Of a DNA stretch of 30,337 bases, positions 8,995 through 16,429 are shown piece by piece. The DNA is from DATKEG01 sp035544515 (GTDB taxonomy: Bacteria; Acidobacteriota; Vicinamibacteria; Fen-336): contig DATKEG010000174.1 of the NCBI GenBank assembly GCA_035544515.1, positions 1 through 30,337 on the forward strand, written 5' to 3'. The position numbers and the translations under genes are program-made. Under the pieces are notes generated by a model that was not told the origin of the DNA, did not search any database, and saw only the letters and a list, made by a program, of their open reading frames with translations. Within the stretch, counting starts at the first letter, position 1. The number at the start of each line of letters is the position of its first letter.

Positions 8995-9849
8995 ATGGCT
9001 CGCAACCGCGACGTCCCTCTCGTCGGCAAGGAGCCGCTCGAAGGGGCCTACCTGCTCTTGACGTTCCGCCATCCCGAGGTGGCGCGCGAAGGGCGCGCCG
9101 GCCAGTTCGTGATGATCAAGGCCGGGACGTCCCCGGAGCCCCTGCTGCGCCGCCCGTTCTCCATCATGGACGTGGACGCGCGGCGCGAGACCTTCACGCT
9201 GTTCCTGAAGACGGTGGGGCCCGGCAGCCGCGCGCTGGCCGACCTGCGCCCCGGGGAGACCGCGGCCTGTCTGGGCCCGCTCGGCCGGCCGTTCACCGCG
9301 CCGTCTCCCGGGGTCGAGCCCCTGCTGGTGGCCGGCGGCTACGGCATCGCGCCTTTCCATCTCTTCAGCCTGGAGCTGGTCGCGCGCGGCGTCCGGCCGC
9401 GGCTCTTCTATGGCGGGCGCGGCGCGGGCGACCTGCAGGTCCGGTCGCCCTTCGCCACCATGGGCGTGCCCGTGGCGCTCTCCACCGACGACGGCACGCT
9501 GGGCCATCACGGCCGCGTGACCGAGCCGCTCGAGGCCTACATCGATGCGTCCCCGAACGCGGCCCGCTGCGCTCTGTACGCGTGCGGCCCCGAGGCCATG
9601 CTGCACGCGGTCGCGCGCGTGGGCGAGCGGCGCGGCCTGCGCGCCCAGGTGAGCCTCGACCCGTGGATGGGCTGCGGCATCGGCACGTGCCTGGGCTGCG
9701 TCGTGCCCATCCAGGGCGCCGAGGAGAGCCGGCCGAGGTTCCGCTGCGCGTGCACCGAGGGGCCGGTCTTCGACGCCCGCGACGTGGTCTGGCGCGGGGA
9801 GGGCGTCTCGCTCGCCCGCCGGGCGCGGCAGGCGGAGGTCGGGGCGTGA
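8995..9849 (+). CDS. pyrK: Dihydroorotate dehydrogenase B electron-transfer subunit
   Basis: A 284-residue FAD and [2Fe-2S] protein that passes electrons from PyrD to NAD+. RRPFSI (52-57) is the flavin-binding motif, LLVAGGYGIAPF (110-121) the nucleotide-binding glycine loop, and YACGPEAML (195-203) the NAD-binding segment. The cluster ligands are C227, C232 and C235 in GCGIGTCLGC, plus C251 or C253 in FRCACTEGPVFDA. It is the first gene of the plus arm and overlaps pyrD by 4 bp (GTGA), consistent with a 1:1 heterotetramer. The ATG is preceded by TATCAT 10 nt upstream and no Shine-Dalgarno sequence. Confidence 0.95.
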   Translation: MARNRDVPLVGKEPLEGAYLLLTFRHPEVAREGRAGQFVMIKAGTSPEPLLRRPFSIMDVDARRETFTLFLKTVGPGSRALADLRPGETAACLGPLGRPFTAPSPGVEPLLVAGGYGIAPFHLFSLELVARGVRPRLFYGGRGAGDLQVRSPFATMGVPVALSTDDGTLGHHGRVTEPLEAYIDASPNAARCALYACGPEAMLHAVARVGERRGLRAQVSLDPWMGCGIGTCLGCVVPIQGAEESRPRFRCACTEGPVFDARDVVWRGEGVSLARRARQAEVGA

Positions 9850-10820
9850 GCACGGCATTGGCCGGCGCCGCGCCGTTGGCCGTGGAGGTGGCGGGCCTTC
9901 GACTCAAGAACCCCCTCATCGCCGCCTCCGGCACCTTCGGGTACGGGGTCGAGTACGAGGGCATCCTCGACCTCTCGCTGCTGGGCGGCGTCGTGTCCAA
10001 GGGCCTCTATCTCGAGGCGCGCGACGGGTGCGGCGTGCCGCGCATCGTGGAGACGCCCGCCGGACTGCTCAACGCCATCGGCCTGCAGGGCGTGGGCGTG
10101 CGCGCCTACGTGCGCGACGTGCTGCCGCGGCTCCTCCCCTTCGACACCGCCGTGATCGTCAACGTCTGCGGCGACACGGTCGAGGAGTACGCCGAGGTCA
10201 CCCGCATCCTCGAGGACGCGCCGCGCGTGGACGCGGTCGAGATCAACATCTCGTGCCCGAACGTGAAGAAGGGCGGGATGGCGTTCGGCGGCGATCCGCG
10301 CCTGACCGCCGAGGTCGTGGGCGCGGTGCGGCGGGTCACGCACCGGCCGGTGATCCCGAAGCTCTCGCCCAACGTGGCGGACATCGCGCTGTTCGCGCGC
10401 GTCTGCGCGGAGGCGGGCGCGGACGCGCTCTCCTGCATCAACACCGTGCTCGGCCTGGCCGTGGACGTGGAGCGGCGGCGGCCGCGGCTGGCCTTCGGCA
10501 CGGGCGGGCTGTCCGGCCCGGCCATCCGGCCCATCGCCGTGCGCATGGCATGGCAGGCGGCGCGCGCGGTGAAGATCCCGGTCATCGGCATCGGGGGGAT
10601 CGCGTCCGCCGAGGACGCGCTCGAGTTCATGATCGTGGGTTGTCCGGCCGTGCAGGTGGGCACCGCGAACTTCGTGGACCCCGGGGTCTACGAGCGCATC
10701 CTGGCCGGTTTCGCCGCCTACGTCGCGCGCCACGGCCTGGGGCACCTTTCCGAGGTGGTGGGAAGCCTGCAGATGCCGGGCGCGGGCGGTCCCGAAGCGA
10801 CGCCGGAGAGCGGGGGATGA
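9846..10820 (+). CDS. pyrD: Dihydroorotate dehydrogenase, class 1B catalytic subunit
   Basis: A 324-residue FMN enzyme that oxidises dihydroorotate to orotate. KNPLIAASGTFGYGVEY (21-37), the catalytic Cys in EINISCPNVKKGGMAFG (132-148, C137), PKLSPNV, and the FMN phosphate segments GIGGIASAEDALEFM and GCPAVQVGTANF are all present. Cys rather than Ser as catalytic base marks class 1, and the adjoining pyrK marks subclass 1B, so NAD+ is the expected acceptor. The GTG start at 9846 overlaps the pyrK stop (GTGA) and begins MSTALAGAAPLAVEVAGLRL; open frame upstream is only a shadow of pyrK. It overlaps pyrF by 4 bp. Confidence 0.97.
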   Translation: MSTALAGAAPLAVEVAGLRLKNPLIAASGTFGYGVEYEGILDLSLLGGVVSKGLYLEARDGCGVPRIVETPAGLLNAIGLQGVGVRAYVRDVLPRLLPFDTAVIVNVCGDTVEEYAEVTRILEDAPRVDAVEINISCPNVKKGGMAFGGDPRLTAEVVGAVRRVTHRPVIPKLSPNVADIALFARVCAEAGADALSCINTVLGLAVDVERRRPRLAFGTGGLSGPAIRPIAVRMAWQAARAVKIPVIGIGGIASAEDALEFMIVGCPAVQVGTANFVDPGVYERILAGFAAYVARHGLGHLSEVVGSLQMPGAGGPEATPESGG

Positions 10821-11518
10821 ACGCGCGCGAGCGGCTGATCGTCGCGCTCGACGTCCCGAGCGGGACGGATGCCCTCGCGCTGGTGGACGTGCTGGCGGGC
10901 CGGGTCGGCATGTTCAAGGTCGGCAGCCAGCTCTTCACCACCGCCGGGCCGGACTTCATCCGGGAGTTGACCGCCCGCGGCCAGAAGGTCTTCCTCGACC
11001 TCAAGTACCACGACATCCCCCACACGGTGGCGGGAGCCGTGAGCGCGGCCAGCCGCCTCGGCGTCTCGCTCCTGACCGTCCACGCGCTCGGGGGCCAGGC
11101 CATGATGGAAGCCGCCGTGGGCGCGCTGCCGGCGATGGGCGAGAGGCTGCTGGCGGTCACGGTCCTCACCAGCCACGACGCGATCAGCCTGGGCACGATC
11201 GGGCTCGAGGCCGAGGTCCCGCCGAACGTCCAGCGACTGGCCCGGCTCGCCCAGGCGGCGAAGGCGGACGGCGTGGTGGCCTCCCCGCACGAGGTGGCCC
11301 TCATCCGTCAGGCCTGCGGGCGCGACTTCCTGGTGGTGACTCCGGGCATCCGCCCCGCGGGTGCGCGCCCCGGCGACCAGGCGCGTCTGGCCACGCCGGC
11401 GGCCGCCCTGGCCTCCGGCGCCGACTACCTCGTGGTCGGCCGGCCGATCATCGAGTCCGGCGCGCCCGCGGCGGCGGCGGACGCGATCGTCCGCGAGATG
11501 GAGTCGCCTGCGCGATAG
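10817..11518 (+). CDS. pyrF: Orotidine 5'-phosphate decarboxylase
   Basis: A 233-residue TIM-barrel enzyme that makes UMP from OMP, the last step of the pathway. LIVALDVPSG (7-16) and the catalytic tetrad region FLDLKYHDIPHTV (59-71, with D61, K63 and D66) are clear. VTPGIRPAGARPGDQAR and DYLVVGRPIIES at the C-terminus form the phosphate-binding site. The ATG at 10817 overlaps the pyrD stop as ATGA, with GGAGAG a few bases upstream. It ends the plus arm. pyrE, which would supply OMP, is not in the window. Confidence 0.97.
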   Translation: MNARERLIVALDVPSGTDALALVDVLAGRVGMFKVGSQLFTTAGPDFIRELTARGQKVFLDLKYHDIPHTVAGAVSAASRLGVSLLTVHALGGQAMMEAAVGALPAMGERLLAVTVLTSHDAISLGTIGLEAEVPPNVQRLARLAQAAKADGVVASPHEVALIRQACGRDFLVVTPGIRPAGARPGDQARLATPAAALASGADYLVVGRPIIESGAPAAAADAIVREMESPAR

Positions 11519-11563
11519 CCCGCGCCGGCGTTGGCGGCCGCCTCTCACCCCCAGGCCCTGTCG

Positions 11564-11583
11564 CGGGCCGCTTCCCCGGCCCG
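11564..11583 (+). terminator. Possible weak terminator after pyrF
   Basis: Seven-base-pair GC hairpin (CGGGCCG, loop CTTCCC, CGGCCCG) 45 bp after the pyrF stop, followed only by GATTT rather than a full U-tract. It lies just ahead of the likely promoter of the FTR1 gene, so it may insulate the two units. Weak evidence in DNA this GC-rich. Confidence 0.3.
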
Positions 11584-11586
11584 GAT

Positions 11587-11616
11587 TTGACCGGCGGCGC
11601 CGGCGGGTGGTACCCT
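11587..11616 (+). promoter_or_regulatory. Likely promoter of the FTR1-cytochrome gene
   Basis: TTGACC (11587-11592) and TACCCT (11611-11616) with an 18-bp spacer form a plausible sigma70-type promoter. Transcription would begin near 11622-11624, directly before the Fur-like palindrome, so a bound repressor would cover the start of transcription. Confidence 0.45.
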
Positions 11617-11624
11617 TCGCATCT

Positions 11625-11645
11625 TGAAAATGAATTTCATTTTCA
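11625..11645. promoter_or_regulatory. Fur-box-like 21-bp perfect palindrome
   Basis: Two 10-bp arms, TGAAAATGAA and its exact reverse complement TTCATTTTCA, flank a central T. The inner 19 bp match the classical Fur consensus (GATAATGATAATCATTATC) at 14 of 19 positions by hand count. The AT-rich block stands out in DNA of very high GC. It sits on the predicted transcription start and first codons of an FTR1 iron permease gene, which is the expected target. Another Fur-family regulator is possible. Confidence 0.75.
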
Positions 11646-13552
11646 GGATGTTCGCCGCCGCCCCCGCCACCTCCCTCCTGCTCGCGGGGGCGCTCGCGAT
11701 GGGCGGGTGCCGCGAGCATCCGCAGCCGGCGCCGGCACCCGACGGCGGCGATGCCCAACGCCTGGTCTCGCTCGTGGAGTACATCGCCGGCGACTACCCG
11801 CTGGCCGTGCAGGACGGCGCGGTGGTCAGCCCCGCGGAATACGAGGAGCAGGTCCTGTTCGCGGCCGATGCCCAGCGCCTGGCGCGGGGGCTTCTGCGCG
11901 GACAGGTCCCCGCCACGGAGCCGCTGCTCGCGCACCTCGCGGAGGTGGAGGCGCGCGTCAAGGCCCGCGCCCCGGCGGAAGCGGTGGCCGCGGCCTGTCG
12001 CGCCGCCCGCGACGAGGCCGTGGCCCGCTTCGGGCTGCGGACGACGCCGACCGAGCGGCCGTCGCTCGCCCGCGCCGAGGAGCTCTACGCGCTCTCCTGC
12101 GCCACTTGCCACGGTGCGCGCGGGGACGCCGACACCGAGCGGGCGCGGACCCTCGATCCGCCGCCCGCCAGCTTCCGCGATCCCGCGCGCCTGGCCGACC
12201 TGTCACCCTACCGCGTCTACAACGCGCTGACGTTCGGGGTGCCCGGGACGGGCATGGCGTCCTTCGACACGCTGCCCGCGGCCGACCGCTGGAGCCTGGC
12301 CTTCTACGTCTTCCGGCTCGGGCACGAAGGGACTCCCGCACGCGGCCCGGTCGCGATGCCCCTGGCCGACATGGCCACGCGCTCGGACCGCGAGCTGGCG
12401 GACGCGCTACGGCTCGAGGGCCATCCCGCGCCCGCGCAGGGTGCCGTGTGGGCGCGCCGCGAGGCCGCCTTCCGCGAGCCTCCCGCCGGCGTGGGCCTCG
12501 ACCGCACGCGACGCATGGTCAAGGCGGCGGTGCAGGCCGCGCGCGAGCGGCGCACCGCGGAGGCCGACGGGCTGGCCCTCGACGCGTACCTGCAGGGCTT
12601 CGAGCCGCTCGAGCCGCGCCTGCGCTCGCGCGACCCGCGGGGGACCCTCGAGGTGGAGGCCGGCTTCCGCGACTTCCGGGCGGCGCTCGTCCGCGGCGAC
12701 GCGGCCACGGCGCAGGCACGCGGCGCGGCGCTCGACGACAGGCTCGCCCGCCTGGGCGGGCAGCGCGCCGTCGTCCCCGCGCTCAGCGCCTTCCTCATCT
12801 ACTTCCGCGAAGGCATCGAGGCCGCGCTGCTGGTGGGCATGCTGCTCGCGGGCCTGCGCCGCCTCGGCCGGCCCGAGACGGCGCGCTTCGTCCATGCCGG
12901 CTGGATCGCCGCCCTCCCCGCCGGGCTCGCCACCTGGTGGCTCATGGAGAAGGTCGTCTCGCTCGGCGCCGACCAACGTGAGCTCGTGGAGGGGCTGATC
13001 GCGCTCTCGGCCGCGGCCGTCCTCTTCTCGGTGAGCTTCTGGCTGATCTCGCGCGCCGAGTCGCGCCGCTGGATGGGTTACCTGCACGAACGGCTCGAGA
13101 CGACGCTGACGCGGAGGCGGCTCGTGATGCTGGCCGGCCTCTCGTTCCTGGCCGTCTACCGCGAGGCGGCGGAGACGGTGCTCTTCACGCAGGCCCTGCT
13201 CCTCGACGCCGAAGGCCGCCGCGGGGAGGTCTGGGCCGGCGCCGCCGCGGGACTGGCCGTGGTGGCGGCCATCGCATTGATCATGGGCCGCGCGGCCCTC
13301 CGCCTGCCGCTCGGGCCGTTCTTCGCGGTTTCCGGGGCGCTGCTGTGCGCCCTGGCCATCTCGTTCGCCGGCTCCGGGATCTACGAGCTCGTCTCCGCCG
13401 GCTACCTGCCGCCCCGCCCCGTGTCCTTCCCGGAGATCCCCTGGATGGGCATCCATCCCGAGCTGACCGGGCTCCTGGTCCAGCTCGTCATCGTTTCCGT
13501 CGTGGCCGGCGCCGCGGTGCTCACCCTGTGGAAGCGGCCCCGGCCGTCCTGA
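11630..13552 (+). CDS. FTR1-family iron permease with cytochrome c domain
   Basis: A 640-residue fusion. An N-terminal signal region ending LAMGGC suggests a lipoprotein or secreted start, although Met at the -3 lipobox position is unusual. A periplasmic part contains one haem-c site, CATCH (about 157-161), with a likely axial Met in GTGMASF. From about residue 380 it becomes the FTR1 membrane domain with about seven helices. This carries the two iron-binding REXXE motifs, YFREGIEAAL and VYREAAETVLF. FTR1 proteins take up iron across the inner membrane, usually after a redox step, and the haem domain could supply that step (inference). The ATG at 11630 was chosen because its short leader keeps a positive charge (MNFIFRMF); TTG at 11624 and ATG at 11648 are alternatives. 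A Fur-like operator overlaps the start. Confidence 0.92.
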   Translation: MNFIFRMFAAAPATSLLLAGALAMGGCREHPQPAPAPDGGDAQRLVSLVEYIAGDYPLAVQDGAVVSPAEYEEQVLFAADAQRLARGLLRGQVPATEPLLAHLAEVEARVKARAPAEAVAAACRAARDEAVARFGLRTTPTERPSLARAEELYALSCATCHGARGDADTERARTLDPPPASFRDPARLADLSPYRVYNALTFGVPGTGMASFDTLPAADRWSLAFYVFRLGHEGTPARGPVAMPLADMATRSDRELADALRLEGHPAPAQGAVWARREAAFREPPAGVGLDRTRRMVKAAVQAARERRTAEADGLALDAYLQGFEPLEPRLRSRDPRGTLEVEAGFRDFRAALVRGDAATAQARGAALDDRLARLGGQRAVVPALSAFLIYFREGIEAALLVGMLLAGLRRLGRPETARFVHAGWIAALPAGLATWWLMEKVVSLGADQRELVEGLIALSAAAVLFSVSFWLISRAESRRWMGYLHERLETTLTRRRLVMLAGLSFLAVYREAAETVLFTQALLLDAEGRRGEVWAGAAAGLAVVAAIALIMGRAALRLPLGPFFAVSGALLCALAISFAGSGIYELVSAGYLPPRPVSFPEIPWMGIHPELTGLLVQLVIVSVVAGAAVLTLWKRPRPS

Positions 13553-13788
13553 CCGTCCTCGGCAAGCCGGACTGCCACCTCTGCCACGTGATGGCGGACG
13601 TGGCGCGCCGGGCGGCGGCGGGGCTGCACGCCACGGTCGTCGAGCGCGACGTCCGCGAAGACCCGGACCTTCACGCCCGCTACCGGGACGACATACCGGT
13701 CCTGCTCGTGGACGGACGCGAGGCCGCGCGCCACCGCGTGACCGAGCCGGAGCTGCGCTCGCGGCTGCTCGCCCTCGGCGTCACGTAA
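13549..13788 (+). CDS. Small glutaredoxin/thioredoxin-like protein
   Basis: A 79-residue thioredoxin-fold protein of the glutaredoxin-like (DUF836) type. It begins MTVLGKPDCHLCHVM with the redox CXXC pair in CHLC, continues with the VVERDV strand, and has the cis-Pro segment DDIPVLLVDGRE. It probably works in the cytoplasm as a thiol reductant. The proposed CTG start overlaps the stop of the FTR1 gene (CTGA) and begins directly at the first beta-strand. A GTG at 13528 is the alternative and would add MEAAPAV. Its coupling to FTR1 suggests a redox role in iron handling (inference). The 3' end overlaps the converging membrane-protein gene by 8 bp. Confidence 0.85.
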   Translation: MTVLGKPDCHLCHVMADVARRAAAGLHATVVERDVREDPDLHARYRDDIPVLLVDGREAARHRVTEPELRSRLLALGVT

Positions 13789-15994
13789 CCAGGCGCGAGA
13801 GCACGAGCAGAAGCAGTAGCGCCGCCGGGACGAGAAAGCCCCAACGCCGCGCTTGCGCGGGAGGCAGGTCGCACGCGTCGATGAGGCCGACACGCGCGGG
13901 CGCGGGAGCGGCCACGCGCCCGGCCAGCGCGAGAAGCCGCGAAGAGAGCCGGCGGTGGAACGCGAGCGCGAGCACGGTCACGGCGGTCAAGGCGAGGCCG
14001 GCGTGATCCGAGAGCGTCCGGGCGTAGACCAGCCGCACGTCCGCCTGCCGGGGCACCACCATCATCAGGGCGGGCGAAACGAGGTAGGGCCCGTCGGCGC
14101 CCTCCGCCCGCCAGCGCGGGTGGTACGACACCTTGACCAGCACCGGGTGGCCCGGCCGGTTCGTGCGGAAGGCGATGGTCTCCGGGCCGACCTCTTCACC
14201 GTCGATCTGCGCGCCGGGCTCCAGGAGGAGGAGCGGCAGGGAGTCGAGGTCCCGTCCGGCGGTCACCCCGAAGCGCGCGTCGTCGCTGAAGACGAGGTGG
14301 GCCGGGCTCAGCGGCCGGCGCGTGAACCATTTCCAGGCCTCCTCCCGCCAGCCACGCGGCGACGCGCGCACCGGCGCGTAGGTCATGGGCTCCACGTAGC
14401 GGGGGGCGGGCCCGCGAAGGCGAAACACCTCGTAGGGCGGGACGCTCGCCAAGGGAACCACGTCGGCGCGCGCGCGCAGCGCGGCCACGAGCTGCGGGCT
14501 CAGCGCCACGATGTCCGACGCGGCGAACAGCCGCAGGTGCGCGAGGGCGGCCTCCGCGTCGAAGCGCGAGTAGTTCCGGCTGCGGAACGGATTGGGCGAG
14601 GTGGCGCCCAGCTCCGAGGCCAGGTAGTAGACGAAGTGGGTCTGCAGGCTGGCCTGGTTGTAGACCCCTTCCAGGGTCGGCCGCCCGGAGAAGAGCGGGA
14701 GCGTCTCGTACATTCGTATGGAGCCCGCCTTCTCGTGCACGCTGCTGTATTCGACGGCCACGCGCGGATCGCCCACGCCGCCTCGCAGCCGCGTGGCCAG
14801 CTCGCTGAACGCGGGCCACAGCTCCTTGGCCTCGAGGCCGGTGTAGTTCCACTCGATCCAGTGGCGCAGCACGCGCGAGCGGTGATCGCCGTGCAACACG
14901 GCCAGCAGCACCAGGCCGAGGGCGGCCAGCTCGGAGGCAGCCAGCGCCTGCACGACGAGGCCGAGCGCGGCCGCGCCCAGCACGGCCAGCGCGAGCTGCG
15001 CGAACGGCACGAAGCGGACGTCGATGATCCCGAGCGCCGGTCCCGCGACGGCCAGGCACGCGGCGACGAGCGCCGCGTGGGCCAGGAAGAGCAGGCGGCG
15101 GTCCGCGCCCCCCGCCCGCCGGCCCCACACCAGCGTCGCCACCAGGCCGGCGAGCGCGGCCGCGAAGAGCGGCCAGAGCAAGGGGGGAAACAGGTTGCGG
15201 AGCGAGACCGTGATCCAGGGGTCGTCGTAGGGCGTCGTGGAGCCCCAGCTCCCGAGGAGCGGAAGGAGCCAGAAGGCGGCCAGGCCGAAGGCGGCCAGGG
15301 CGAGGGCGAGGAGCCAGCGCAGCGTCCGCGCCGGGCGGCGCGCCCCGTACAGGAAGAAGGAGGCCGACAGCCCGGCCCAGAGCACGGCGTATCCGTGCGC
15401 GAACGCGGTCGCGGCCAGGGCCAGGGCCGGGATCCACAGCCGCCCGCCGCGTGCGTAGGCGCGATAGACCAGGCCCAGGAAGAGCACGGCGAGGGCGATC
15501 CCGTACGCGTAGGCGAACTCGCCGGTCAGGGTGCTGGCCATGGTCCCCCCCCAGATGGGGTTCTCTTCCACGAACAGGAAGACGAGGGCGGCGGCCGCGC
15601 CGAGCAGGGGCGCGGGGAAACGGAAGTCCATGAGGCGCAGCGCGGCGTAGGCCAGTGGCGGCAGCAGGACAACGCCGATCACGGTGCCGAGCTTGAAGGC
15701 CACGGGCAGGCCGGTGGCCGGCGCCAGCGCGGACATGGCCAGGAACGGAAGCGGGAAATAGTAGAGGAGCAGGGGGTGCCCGAGGTAGGCGCCGGGGTAC
15801 CAGCCGTGCAGGCGCAGGCGCGGCAGGAGGTGCTCGTAGAAATGGACCAGCGTCGGGTAGTGGCAGGGCGTGTCGCCGCCGGCCGCCACCGTCGGCGTCA
15901 GGAGCAGGGCGGGCGGGAAGTAGTCGAAGATGGCCAGCGTGACCAGCGCGAGCCCGAGAACGTCCACGAGAAGCTGCCGGCGGGAAGCGCCCAT
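13781..15994 (-). CDS. Large membrane protein, PTPS-related/GT-C-like
   Basis: A 737-residue protein with about eleven to thirteen membrane helices, most in residues 10-360 and one or two at the C-terminus, separated by a large extracytoplasmic region (about 365-660). AAGGDTPCHYPTLVHFYEHL (37-56) and YPGAYLGHPLLLYYFPLPF (66-84) match the signature of the 6-pyruvoyl-tetrahydropterin-synthase-related membrane family. Despite its name, that family resembles GT-C/YfhO-type membrane glycosyltransferases rather than pterin enzymes. The family and topology calls are from memory and eye. The acceptor and donor are unknown. The ATG at 15994 lies 12 nt after a TAGACT box and is divergent from the receiver gene. 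Confidence 0.78.
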   Translation of the reverse strand: MGASRRQLLVDVLGLALVTLAIFDYFPPALLLTPTVAAGGDTPCHYPTLVHFYEHLLPRLRLHGWYPGAYLGHPLLLYYFPLPFLAMSALAPATGLPVAFKLGTVIGVVLLPPLAYAALRLMDFRFPAPLLGAAAALVFLFVEENPIWGGTMASTLTGEFAYAYGIALAVLFLGLVYRAYARGGRLWIPALALAATAFAHGYAVLWAGLSASFFLYGARRPARTLRWLLALALAAFGLAAFWLLPLLGSWGSTTPYDDPWITVSLRNLFPPLLWPLFAAALAGLVATLVWGRRAGGADRRLLFLAHAALVAACLAVAGPALGIIDVRFVPFAQLALAVLGAAALGLVVQALAASELAALGLVLLAVLHGDHRSRVLRHWIEWNYTGLEAKELWPAFSELATRLRGGVGDPRVAVEYSSVHEKAGSIRMYETLPLFSGRPTLEGVYNQASLQTHFVYYLASELGATSPNPFRSRNYSRFDAEAALAHLRLFAASDIVALSPQLVAALRARADVVPLASVPPYEVFRLRGPAPRYVEPMTYAPVRASPRGWREEAWKWFTRRPLSPAHLVFSDDARFGVTAGRDLDSLPLLLLEPGAQIDGEEVGPETIAFRTNRPGHPVLVKVSYHPRWRAEGADGPYLVSPALMMVVPRQADVRLVYARTLSDHAGLALTAVTVLALAFHRRLSSRLLALAGRVAAPAPARVGLIDACDLPPAQARRWGFLVPAALLLLLVLSRLVT

Positions 15995-16006
15995 GCGGAG
16001 CCCCGC

Positions 16007-16052
16007 AGTCTAACCGATCGCGGTTGAACGGCGCCGCGCGCTCGATTAGGCT
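16007..16052. promoter_or_regulatory. Divergent promoter region with small inverted repeat
   Basis: The 64-bp gap between the membrane-protein and receiver genes holds TAGACT on the minus strand (16012-16007), 12 nt before the ATG at 15994. On the plus strand TTGAAC (16024-16029), a 17-bp spacer and TAGGCT (16047-16052) end 6 nt before the GTG at 16059. An inverted repeat AACCG-ATCG-CGGTT (16012-16025) lies between them and could be an operator. Neither gene has a ribosome-binding site. Weak matches, read by eye. Confidence 0.35.
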
Positions 16053-16058
16053 CGCGCG

Positions 16059-16421
16059 GTGAAGAGCTCCCCGCGTGTGCTCGTGGTGGACGACCAGGCG
16101 GACATCGTGACCATGCTCCAGCGCGCGCTCTCGCGCCACGGGTTCAACATCGACTGCACGACGTCGCCGGACGACGCGCTCGCCCGCGCGGACTCCGTCG
16201 CCTACGACGCGGCGCTCGTGGACCTGGTGATGCCGGGACGGGACGGGGTGTCGGTCGCGGCCGGCCTGCGCGAGAGGATCCCCGGCCTGCCCGTGGCGGT
16301 GATGACCGCCTACCCGCACTCCCCGCTGCTGCCGGAGGTCCTACGCGTGGGCGTCACCGTGTTCCACAAGCCGGTGGCCGTCCAGGACCTCGTCGACTTC
16401 CTGCAGTCGAACATCCCCTAG
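16059..16421 (+). CDS. Stand-alone response-regulator receiver protein
   Basis: A 120-residue protein that is only a CheY-like receiver domain. The acidic pair D11-D12 (VLVVDDQ), the phospho-acceptor D55 in LVDLVMPG, T83 in VMTAYP and K104 in VFHKPVA are all in place, so it should be phosphorylated by a histidine kinase. There is no output domain and no kinase in the window, so its partner and target are unknown. The GTG start follows a possible promoter by 6 nt with no ribosome-binding site. It converges on the metallopeptidase gene with only 8 bp between the stops. Confidence 0.9.
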   Translation: MKSSPRVLVVDDQADIVTMLQRALSRHGFNIDCTTSPDDALARADSVAYDAALVDLVMPGRDGVSVAAGLRERIPGLPVAVMTAYPHSPLLPEVLRVGVTVFHKPVAVQDLVDFLQSNIP

Positions 16422-16429
16422 CACTCGCA

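Noticed and set aside
9537..10745. 402-codon minus-strand open frame opposite pyrD
   Set aside because: Antisense to intact pyrK/pyrD, His/Arg/Gly-rich, no motif.
13781..15994. Pterin synthase role for the PTPS-related membrane protein, linked to folE
   Set aside because: The family name is historical; the protein is polytopic with GT-C-like features and lacks pterin-synthase His ligands, and folE is 11 kb away.
13853..16027. 724-codon plus-strand open frame opposite the PTPS-related gene
   Set aside because: Antisense shadow: composition is Arg/Gly/Glu/His repeats without any fold or motif, while the minus strand shows clear membrane helices and a family signature.
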